Program-made: the position numbers and the translations under genes
Shown: piece by piece, positions 1 to 6,258 of the stretch
Layout of the letters: each line of letters begins with the position of its first letter
Numbering within the stretch: position 1 is the first letter of the stretch
Notes under the pieces: generated by a model
What the model saw: only the letters and a program-made list of their open reading frames with translations
The model's database searches: none
Told to the model about the DNA's origin: nothing
DNA from: a bacterium
GTDB lineage: Bacteria > Pseudomonadota > Alphaproteobacteria > Rhizobiales > Xanthobacteraceae
DNA length: 7,549 nucleotides
Assembly: GCA_029946075.1 (NCBI GenBank)
Contig: JAQSDT010000088.1
Coordinates: forward strand, 1 to 7,549
Direction of reading: 5' to 3'

Positions 1-1
1 C

Positions 2-1708
<1,707 letters not shown>

Positions 1709-1720
<12 letters not shown>

Positions 1721-1742
1721 AGCCGATGCCGGCTCGTTTTCT
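1709..1742 (+). terminator. Hairpin spanning the acs stop codon, with short T run
   Basis: GCATCGGC (1709-1716) pairs perfectly with GCCGATGC (1722-1729) around a 5-nt loop that contains the TGA stop. TTTT (1737-1740) lies 7 nt downstream. It may protect the mRNA 3' end or act with the following hairpin. The T run is short and displaced, so efficient intrinsic termination here is uncertain. Confidence 0.35.
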
Positions 1743-1743
1743 G

Positions 1744-1770
1744 GACCCCGCGCCAGCCCGGCGCGGGGTC
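1744..1770 (+). terminator. Strong GC-rich hairpin downstream of acs
   Basis: GACCCCGCGCC (1744-1754) and GGCGCGGGGTC (1760-1770) form a perfect 11-bp stem with a 5-nt loop, 23 nt after the acs stop. It is followed only by ACACATTTGT, so a classic U tract is missing. It is most likely the acs transcription terminator or an mRNA-stabilising 3' structure. Confidence 0.55.
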
Positions 1771-2025
1771 ACACATTTGTCAGCGTGGCGCCGACTTCAG
1801 GCCGCATTTCCTCGCCGAGTGTTGTTTTCAAGTCATTTACTTTAATTCGAACATTTCCTTTGGTGACCCCATCGAAATCGGTCTCCCCGCCGGCGTGAAA
1901 ACCAGCCGGTTAAGACACGCGGTTAACAATGCGTGGGTGAGACGGCGAGCCGGAATTTTGCGCGGCTTGCGAGCATTTTGGCCTCGAACAGGGGCCTGCT
2001 GACGGGAATGGGGCTGAGAATGGCA
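1771..2025. other. Non-coding spacer upstream of the L,D-transpeptidase gene
   Basis: About 255 bp between the acs hairpins and the preferred start of the next gene. It has an AT-richer patch at about 1819-1850 (contains TTGTTTTCAAG and TTTAATTCG), which is the most promoter-like part, though no well-spaced -35/-10 pair could be assigned. Two TTAA boxes lie at 1910-1926. The transpeptidase frame stays open back to a GTG at 1933, but those extra residues precede a good signal peptide and do not look like coding sequence. Confidence 0.5.
1907..1927. promoter_or_regulatory. Paired CGGTTAA boxes, possible CtrA-like half-sites
   Basis: CGGTTAA occurs at 1907-1913 and again at 1920-1926, a 13-nt period; the second is part of the palindrome GTTAAC. 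The two TTAA cores are separated by 9 nt. The alphaproteobacterial CtrA consensus is TTAA-N7-TTAAC, so the spacing is 2 nt too long and the assignment is weak. Confidence 0.2.
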
Positions 2026-2526
2026 ATGAAGTTTGCGGTAGCGCTGGCTGCCACCATCGGCATCGCGATGTCGCCGGCGGCGCAGGCGCGGCCTGAAATG
2101 GTCGGCCTTCGCGGCGATTACACTCCGGGCACGATCGTGGTGAAGACCAACGAGCGCCGTCTTTATCTCATCCTCGATGCCGGCCGCGCGGTGCGTTACC
2201 CGGTCGGCGTCGGCCGCGCCGGCAAGCAGTGGGCCGGCACCACCCGCATCGACGGCAAGTATCGCAACCCGGCCTGGTCGCCGCCGCGCGAAGTGAAGCG
2301 CGACAAGCCGAACATGCCCGACGTGATTCCCGGCGGCTCACCGCGCAACCCGATGGGCGTCGCCGCGATGACGCTGGCCGGCGGCGAATACGCCATCCAC
2401 GGCACCAACGTGCCGGGCTCCATCGGCGGCTTCGTCTCCTACGGCTGCATCCGTATGCTCAATGACGACATCACCGACCTCTACCAGCGCGTTTCGGTCG
2501 GCACGACTGTGACGGTCACGCGCTGA
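2026..2526 (+). CDS. Secreted L,D-transpeptidase (YkuD domain)
   Basis: Expected to act in the periplasm on peptidoglycan, forming 3-3 cross-links or anchoring proteins by L,D-transpeptidation. From ATG 2026 the protein has 166 residues. It begins with a signal peptide (MK, hydrophobic stretch AVALAATIGIAM, cleavage after AQA at about residue 21). A single YkuD domain follows, from about residue 35 (GTIVVKTNERRLYLI) to the C-terminus. The catalytic region has HGTN (His125) and, 16 residues later, SYGCIRM with the nucleophile Cys141; the usual SHGC His is replaced by Tyr. Alternative in-frame starts are ATG 2020, ATG 2008 and GTG 1933. I prefer 2026 because GAGA at 2016-2019 sits 6 nt upstream and the signal peptide then starts at its basic residue. 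It appears to be a single-gene unit, closed by the hairpin at 2548. Confidence 0.9.
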   Translation: MKFAVALAATIGIAMSPAAQARPEMVGLRGDYTPGTIVVKTNERRLYLILDAGRAVRYPVGVGRAGKQWAGTTRIDGKYRNPAWSPPREVKRDKPNMPDVIPGGSPRNPMGVAAMTLAGGEYAIHGTNVPGSIGGFVSYGCIRMLNDDITDLYQRVSVGTTVTVTR

Positions 2527-2547
2527 TTTTTCGAAACCGCTTCGATG

Positions 2548-2577
2548 CAAAAAGCCGCGCTCCTGCGCGGCTTTTTG
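2548..2577. terminator. Bidirectional intrinsic terminator
   Basis: CAAAAAGCCGCGC (2548-2560) and GCGCGGCTTTTTG (2565-2577) form a perfect 13-bp stem with a TCCT loop. A run of five A on the left and five T on the right gives a U tract in both directions. It starts 22 nt after the L,D-transpeptidase stop, and the opposite strand serves the convergent small-gene operon that ends at 2778. Confidence 0.9.
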
Positions 2578-2777
2578 ACTCTAAGAAACTGGGCCCCACG
2601 TCGAGGCAGGGTTTCTCCCGCGAAGTTGCGCGGGGACTTCATCGAAAGCTGGCGAGCACGGCGGTCACACTGCTGTCACCGTACCGTTCGGCCATACCTG
2701 CAAGGCAGCGTGCTGAGAGAATTACCACCGAATCAGTAACGGTGGACAGTATTTAGGAACGGCGTGTGCCAGCGTTG
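2578..2777. other. Non-coding stretch between convergent units, with two small inverted repeats
   Basis: 200 bp without a credible gene. CCCGCG (2617-2622) pairs with CGCGGG (2629-2634) across 6 nt. CCACCG (2725-2730) pairs with CGGTGG (2740-2745) across 9 nt. The latter lies about 30 nt past the stop of the minus-strand gene and could be a weak terminator for it, but its downstream T content on that strand is poor. The plus-strand open frame here begins inside the terminator hairpin and is not believed. Confidence 0.4.
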
Positions 2778-2990
2778 CTAGCTAAGGTTGAACCGCTTTT
2801 TTGCGCGCTCCACAATGACCCGCCGTTGCTCCGCGGTGATAGTTTCCGGGATCGGGATATCGATTGGCGGTCGAATGCAACTGAAATGCAAAACAGTTCC
2901 GCCGCCTCCCCAGCCCGAGGGGGCATCATATGATCCCCCCACACTTTCAAGAAGTCGCGCGAAAAAGGCCCTGTATTCGGACTCGGTCAT
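2778..2990 (-). CDS. Small protein, tentatively HicA-like (second gene of a pair)
   Basis: 70 residues, not recognised with certainty. Layout: an N-terminal helix (EYRAFFARLLESVG, 5-18), a Gly-rich turn (GWGGGG, 26-31), a strand with His35 in TVLHF, a strand PPIDIPIP (41-48), and a C-terminal helix (TAEQRRVIVERAKKRF, 52-67). This alpha-beta-alpha order, with a His in the central strand and an IPIP/helix end, resembles HicA mRNA-interferase toxins, which are double-stranded-RNA-binding-like folds of 60-80 residues. That is an inference from layout, not a clear motif match. The ATG at 2990 directly follows an in-frame TGA, so it cannot extend upstream. It has no strong ribosome site and lies 36 nt after the preceding gene, suggesting co-translation. 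Codon use is less GC-rich than in the flanking genes. The opposite-strand frame here is Pro/Arg-rich and judged a shadow. Confidence 0.65.
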   Translation of the reverse strand: MTESEYRAFFARLLESVGGSYDAPSGWGGGGTVLHFSCIRPPIDIPIPETITAEQRRVIVERAKKRFNLS

Positions 2991-3026
2991 TCATGCCGCG
3001 AATCGTGATTGCGCTGTAAGCGGAGG

Positions 3027-3371
3027 TTAGACGGCAGATACTACACGCACCATGGCCCCTATCTTTGGGCCTGCAATACTACCGTTGGTATACACATAAA
3101 CCTCACGTCCTTCTGCACAGAAGGCGCCCTTCAGACCACGATCGATTGCCGACCGGATTTCATCGTCAGAGGTCACAGCCAGAAACAATTCTGGCAAATC
3201 TGCGCAAGTCATGAAAATCACGCCCGCTTCGCTATCGCGATCAAGCGTAATGGGTACTGATGTACCTTCAAAATGAGAGTGCAAAATCTTTTCTGCGCTC
3301 GGAAGTTCGGTCACGGCTCTATCCCGTCCGGCAGAATGAGGCAATTTATCCGAAAAAACCACGAATTTCAT
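3027..3371 (-). CDS. Small protein, tentatively HicB-like (first gene of a pair)
   Basis: 114 residues, acidic and not firmly recognised. The central part (39-84) reads PITLDRDSEAGVIFMTCADLP, a turn, then TSDDEIRSAIDRGLKGAF. That is strand - strand - DLPE - helix, as in the N-terminal partial RNase H fold of HicB antitoxins. The last 25 residues (EVYVYTNGS...) look like further strands; no clear DNA-binding C-terminal domain is visible. GAGAGG directly abuts ATG 3371, which is too close. GTG 3314 (residue 20, preceded by GGGA at 7 nt) is a possible alternative start that keeps the whole HicB-like part. It lies 36 nt upstream of the 70-residue gene, so the two probably form an operon. Rare codons such as ATA and many A/T-ending codons set it apart from neighbouring genes. 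An unrelated conserved hypothetical protein is the main alternative. Confidence 0.65.
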   Translation of the reverse strand: MKFVVFSDKLPHSAGRDRAVTELPSAEKILHSHFEGTSVPITLDRDSEAGVIFMTCADLPELFLAVTSDDEIRSAIDRGLKGAFCAEGREVYVYTNGSIAGPKIGAMVRVVSAV

Positions 3372-3762
3372 CCTCTCAAACCATAATTCGCGGCCCCGCG
3401 CAATGCAGTGGCTACGGAACGTGTGGCGCCGAATGTGGTTCCCCGAAGAGCGTAATCAATAATGGTAACAGTAAGTTAATGTCTGTGGCGGGAACCGTGA
3501 CAAAACTCACCCAATTAGCAAAAATTTCAAAAAACCCCACTGTTCGCGCACAAAACTGCTGACGGGTGTCTCTAACCAGCGACTGCCCAGAGCCGCGATC
3601 GCGCCGGACATGCCACTTCCTACTGGCCTAACACGGCGATCCCGACCCGCTTGATCGTGGGCTGGGACGGTCGTTGGTCGCTGTTGTCGAGCGCCCGTTC
3701 AATTAAAAGATGTGTAAGCCGGACAGGTCGAAGTTGGGTCTGCAACCTAATGCTGGCTTTTT
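3372..3762. other. AT-richer region without a confident gene
   Basis: About 390 bp between the start of the HicB-like gene and the thermonuclease stop. The part at 3440-3560 is the most AT-rich of the window (runs such as AAAAATTTC and CAAAAAACCCC) and probably carries the promoter of the small minus-strand operon; no confident -35/-10 pair was found. Two short minus-strand ORFs (3766-3620 and 3611-3507) are listed separately with low confidence. Plus-strand open frames here lack ribosome sites and protein-like composition. Confidence 0.45.
3507..3611 (-). CDS. Possible 34-residue mini-ORF
   Basis: ATG 3611 is preceded by AGGAAG with 4 nt between. The frame encodes a short peptide with an Arg/Trp-containing N-terminal half and a hydrophobic end (FLKFLLIG) before TGA at 3507-3509. 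It starts 8 nt after the stop of the 48-residue ORF. Its only support is the ribosome-site-like sequence and the tandem position; chance is quite possible. Confidence 0.15.
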   Translation of the reverse strand: MSGAIAALGSRWLETPVSSFVREQWGFLKFLLIG

Positions 3763-3766
3763 TCAT
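3620..3766 (-). CDS. Possible 48-residue ORF coupled to the thermonuclease stop
   Basis: The ATG (3766-3764) overlaps the TGA of the thermonuclease gene as ATGA, the usual arrangement for translational coupling, with AGG four nt upstream. The product starts MKKASIRLQ, is basic and lacks a recognisable domain or membrane segment. Its frame belongs to a long stop-free minus-strand frame that runs antisense through or out of phase with real genes, so openness alone proves nothing. I cannot identify a family. Confidence 0.25.
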   Translation of the reverse strand: MKKASIRLQTQLRPVRLTHLLIERALDNSDQRPSQPTIKRVGIAVLGQ

Positions 3767-3781
3767 TTTGCCTGACCTGTC
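3722..3781. repeat. Spaced 8-bp inverted repeat across the thermonuclease 3' end
   Basis: GACAGGTC (3722-3729) and GACCTGTC (3774-3781) are perfect complements, 44 nt apart, with a small inner pair GTTG/CAAC. In the minus-strand transcript this could fold around the thermonuclease stop codon. The loop is long and a T run (TTTT, minus strand) only appears about 20 nt further on, so a terminator role is doubtful. Confidence 0.3.
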
Positions 3782-4359
3782 ATCGCGCACCAGCCGCTGC
3801 GATGGCCGCCGCCATAGGCGCGCGCGTGACCGGCCGCCAGCATCGCGCTCGAGATACTCGCGGTTCGCTTCGTCGCCGCTTCCGCCACGACCCGGCCGCT
3901 GTATTTGTCCGGCCCGATGTTGAAGATCGTGACCTCGCCTTCGCCGAGCATGCCGCGCAACGCCGCGGTCGCAGCCTCCGCCATCTGCAGCTCCTGCGCA
4001 CACGACGCCTTCAATTCCGGCGCGTCGATGCCGCGGAGACGAACCCGCGTCGTCAAATCGAGGCCCGGCCACAGATGCACCCGCGCCTCGAAGGTGTCGC
4101 CGTCGATGGTCCGGATCACGTCCACGGGATGGCGCACGTCCGGATTCCCGGCCCGCTTCCACACCACCTCGGCATCGCGCGCCGCCTGGCTGTCGGCCGG
4201 CGACATCGTCTGTGGCCACTGGATCCACTGCCGGACCGGCAGCATCGCGCCGGCCGCTACTCCGAGCACGAATACCCACGGCAGCGCCGCCGAGAACCAG
4301 CGCCGCCAGCGGCCCCGAGCGGCCGGCCGATAAGTATTTATTCTCTCGAATGGGGACAT
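3763..4359 (-). CDS. Membrane-anchored thermonuclease family protein (SNase-like)
   Basis: 198 residues, predicted Ca-dependent phosphodiesterase of the staphylococcal nuclease fold. A basic N-terminus (RPAARGRWRR) precedes one hydrophobic segment at 22-42, so the protein is probably anchored in the inner membrane with the nuclease domain in the periplasm. The SNase domain runs from about 79 to 190. The residues equivalent to the SNase active site are all visible: Asp88 in IDGDTF, Arg107, Asp112 and Glu115 in RLRGIDAPE, and Arg156 in DKYSGRV, so it should be active. ATG 4359 has GGGA 2 nt upstream, which is close but usable. It lies 68 nt after the DUF1674 gene on the same strand with no obvious terminator between them, so the two may be co-transcribed. 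The substrate is unknown; DNA or RNA in the envelope is an inference. Confidence 0.9.
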   Translation of the reverse strand: MSPFERINTYRPAARGRWRRWFSAALPWVFVLGVAAGAMLPVRQWIQWPQTMSPADSQAARDAEVVWKRAGNPDVRHPVDVIRTIDGDTFEARVHLWPGLDLTTRVRLRGIDAPELKASCAQELQMAEAATAALRGMLGEGEVTIFNIGPDKYSGRVVAEAATKRTASISSAMLAAGHARAYGGGHRSGWCAMTGQAK

Positions 4360-4427
4360 ATTCCCAATTTAGGCCTGAGTCGGGTCGCGAAGCAAGACCC
4401 CGACAGCGGCCTTGAGCGATTCCCGGC

Positions 4428-4622
4428 TCAAAAGTCCGACGCGATGCCTTTGCGCTCCCAGTCGCCATAGCGGGTCGGTTCCGGGCCCTTCGGACCCTGG
4501 AACTCCTTCTGCTGCGGCGAGGCACTGGCCTCGGCAGCCGCCTTGCGGCGCGCTTCGGCTTCGGCGAGCGCCCGCTGGGCGGCCGGCGTCAGCGGCTTGC
4601 GTTCTGCGGGATCGTCGGTCAT
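4428..4622 (-). CDS. DUF1674 protein, succinate dehydrogenase assembly factor 4-like
   Basis: 64 residues. The N-terminal two thirds are Ala/Glu/Arg-rich and probably helical or disordered. The C-terminus carries the family signature GPEPTRYGDWERKGIASDF, which is the conserved end of DUF1674/SdhAF4 proteins. In eukaryotes SDHAF4 binds flavinylated SdhA before it joins SdhB and limits oxidant formation; the bacterial role is assumed to be the same. ATG 4622 has a good ribosome site (AAGGGAGAG, complementary to 4629-4637) 6 nt upstream. That site lies inside the last codons of the possible Cys-rich mini-ORF, whose TGA overlaps this start as ATGA. The thermonuclease gene follows after 68 nt. It is divergent from rsmB. 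Confidence 0.92.
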   Translation of the reverse strand: MTDDPAERKPLTPAAQRALAEAEARRKAAAEASASPQQKEFQGPKGPEPTRYGDWERKGIASDF

Positions 4623-4792
4623 TTCAAACTCTCCCTTGGCACGGAGGCGGGCACATAACAGACATCACATTCGTGAAATCGTCCGTGGCGATTCTTACAT
4701 TTGGCATATTCGCATGCCAGACAAGCCTTCCTTTTCAGTGGCATGTGTCGACATCGATCTGCTTTACGCCTCGCGAGATATTTCCGCTCCAT
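4619..4792 (-). CDS. Possible Cys-rich 57-residue zinc-binding-like mini-protein
   Basis: The minus-strand frame from ATG 4792 to TGA 4619 encodes 57 basic residues with six Cys. Five form the pattern C24-x2-C27-x4-C32-x9-C42-x2-C45, with His36 and His40 between the CxxC pairs; this layout suits a zinc knuckle or ribbon. The stop overlaps the DUF1674 start as ATGA. A shorter version from ATG 4744 (41 residues) keeps both CxxC pairs and avoids the rsmB start. Against it: third codon positions are only about half G/C, unlike the neighbours; the ribosome site GAAGAAGG nearly abuts the ATG; and this is the spacer where promoters for rsmB and DUF1674 are expected. No family recognised. Confidence 0.4.
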   Translation of the reverse strand: MERKYLARRKADRCRHMPLKRKACLACEYAKCKNRHGRFHECDVCYVPASVPRESLK

Positions 4793-6140
4793 GCCTTCTT
4801 CAAGATTCGCAGCACCTTCCGAAGTGCCCGGCCTCGCGGCACGGCGCATCGCGGCCGACATTCTCGACGGCGTCCTGCACAAGCATCGCACCCTTGACGA
4901 CCAGCTCGACGGCGCCGGCGCACATCCCGGCCTGAAATCGCTCGCCGACCGCGACCGCGCGCTGATGCGCCGGCTGGTGGCGACGATCCTGCGGCGGCTC
5001 GGTACGCTCGGGCATGTGCTGTCGCGCCTGCTCGACCGCGGTGTCCCCACCGACGCACCGCGCGCGCAAAGCGCGCTTTTGATCGGCGCCGCGCAGATTC
5101 TCTGGATGGACGTTCCCGATCACGCCGCCGTCGATCTTTCGGTGCGGCTGGTGCAGTCGGATCGGCGCGCCGCGAAGTATGCCGGCCTCGTCAATGCCGT
5201 GCTGCGCCGCTGCGCGCGCGAAGGACAGCCGCTGATCGACGAGGTCAAGGCCCAGACGCTGGACCTTCCGCCATGGCTGCTGGCGCGCTGGATCGCGGCG
5301 TATGGCGAGACCACCGCGCGCGCGATGGCGACCGCGCTGAGCCACGAACCCTCGCTCGACATCACCGTGAAATCAGAGGCCGCGCAGTGGGCGACGCGCC
5401 TGCACGGCGAGACGCTGCCGACCGGTACCGTGCGCACGTTGCTGCAGGGTTCCGTCACCATGCTGCCCGGCTTCACCGATGGCCAATGGTGGGTGCAGGA
5501 CGCCGCCGCCGCGCTGCCGGCGCGATTGTTCGGCGATGTCGCCGGCAAGACCATCGTCGATCTCTGCGCCGCGCCCGGCGGCAAGACCGCGCAACTGGCG
5601 CAGGCCGGCGCGCGCGTCACCGCGGTCGACCGTTCGGCGCCGCGCATGGCGCGGCTGCGCGACAATCTTGCGCGGCTGTCGCTGCAGGCCGACGAGGTCG
5701 TGACCGACGCCGCGGAATGGCAAGGCAACTGCGACGGCGGCTATGACGGTATTCTCGTCGACGCGCCCTGTACCTCGACGGGCACCATTCGCCGTCACCC
5801 CGATGTGGCCTGGCTCCGCCAGGAGGGCGACATCGCCGCATTGTCGGCGCTGCAGGCGCGGTTGCTGCGGCGGGCGGTCGGCCTGCTCAAGCCGGGCGGA
5901 ACGCTGGTCTATTGCACCTGTTCGCTGGAGCCGGAGGAAGGCGAGCAGCAGATCGCGGCCCTCCTGGCCGCCGAATCAGGCGTCCGCCGCACGCCGATCG
6001 ACGCGGCGGAGGTCGCGGGTTTGAGCGAAATCCTGACCGCCGACGGCGATCTGCGCACCCTGCCCAGCCATTTGCCCCATGAGGACCCCAGGCTCGGCGG
6101 GCTGGACGGGTTTTACGCGGCCCGGCTGGTTAAATCCTGA
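4791..6140 (+). CDS. rsmB: 16S rRNA (cytosine-967-C5)-methyltransferase RsmB
   Basis: Methylates C967 of 16S rRNA using S-adenosylmethionine. 449 residues from ATG 4791, close to the family length (about 430-450). An N-terminal NusB-like RNA-binding domain spans about 10-140 (AARRIAADILDGVL ... AVDLSVRLVQ ... YAGLVNAVLRR). The Rossmann methyltransferase domain follows: SAM motif I DLCAAPGGKT at 257-266, motif IV DAPCTSTG with Cys327, and motif VI YCTCSLEPEE with Cys377. The two Cys correspond to the resolving and nucleophilic Cys of this m5C class. The frame stays open upstream (TTG 4701, ATG 4743), but 4791 gives the normal N-terminus. Its ribosome site is weak (GAGA about 12 nt upstream). 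It is divergent from the DUF1674 unit and followed after 118 nt by the heparinase-like gene. Confidence 0.95.
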   Translation: MPSSRFAAPSEVPGLAARRIAADILDGVLHKHRTLDDQLDGAGAHPGLKSLADRDRALMRRLVATILRRLGTLGHVLSRLLDRGVPTDAPRAQSALLIGAAQILWMDVPDHAAVDLSVRLVQSDRRAAKYAGLVNAVLRRCAREGQPLIDEVKAQTLDLPPWLLARWIAAYGETTARAMATALSHEPSLDITVKSEAAQWATRLHGETLPTGTVRTLLQGSVTMLPGFTDGQWWVQDAAAALPARLFGDVAGKTIVDLCAAPGGKTAQLAQAGARVTAVDRSAPRMARLRDNLARLSLQADEVVTDAAEWQGNCDGGYDGILVDAPCTSTGTIRRHPDVAWLRQEGDIAALSALQARLLRRAVGLLKPGGTLVYCTCSLEPEEGEQQIAALLAAESGVRRTPIDAAEVAGLSEILTADGDLRTLPSHLPHEDPRLGGLDGFYAARLVKS

Positions 6141-6258
6141 TTCTAAACCGGAATTTCCCCGCCTTCGGGTGATTCGCGCCTTTTCAAGATGGTGCCTTGC
6201 CGGCGTTTCCGGATTAAAAGGATTCGCCACAATACCCATCCCTCCCACAAGGCACGGC
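6141..6258 (+). promoter_or_regulatory. rsmB-heparinase spacer with a weak promoter candidate
   Basis: 118 bp. TTGCCG at 6197-6202 resembles a -35 box, but no good -10 lies 16-18 nt downstream (the AT-rich ATTAAAAGGATTC follows). A small CCCG/CGGG hairpin (6158-6169) lacks a T tract. The downstream gene may therefore be read through from rsmB or have its own weak promoter. Confidence 0.2.

Noticed and set aside
1933..2025. N-terminal extension of the L,D-transpeptidase from GTG
   Set aside because: It would bury the signal peptide 31 residues deep and its sequence does not look coding; the ATG at 2026 is better placed.
2788..3030. 80-codon plus-strand frame opposite the HicA-like gene
   Set aside because: It has no ribosome site and a Pro-run composition, while the minus-strand frame has a more protein-like layout and a partner gene.
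3452..3469. Imperfect 18-bp dyad (GTAATCAAT/AATGGTAAC) as an operator
   Set aside because: Only about six of nine positions match symmetrically and it lies about 80 nt from the nearest start, so chance in AT-rich DNA explains it.
3260..3562. 100-codon plus-strand frame in the AT-richer region
   Set aside because: It overlaps the start of the HicB-like gene, lacks a ribosome site and has no recognisable segment.
4360..4427. GGGTC/GACCC stem between the DUF1674 and thermonuclease genes as a terminator
   Set aside because: Only 5 bp with a 9-nt loop and no T tract on the minus strand.
3802..4470. 222-codon plus-strand frame
   Set aside because: Antisense to the thermonuclease gene, whose active-site residues are all present; Arg-rich composition is typical of a shadow.
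3620..4525. 301-codon open frame on the minus strand
   Set aside because: It runs out of phase through the DUF1674 and thermonuclease genes, is Arg/Gly/Ala-rich without motifs, and is explained by high GC content. Only its last 48 codons were kept, as a weak candidate.
4701..4790. N-terminal extension of RsmB from TTG or ATG 4743
   Set aside because: The extension is unlike RsmB N-termini and makes the protein longer than usual; the frame is merely open.
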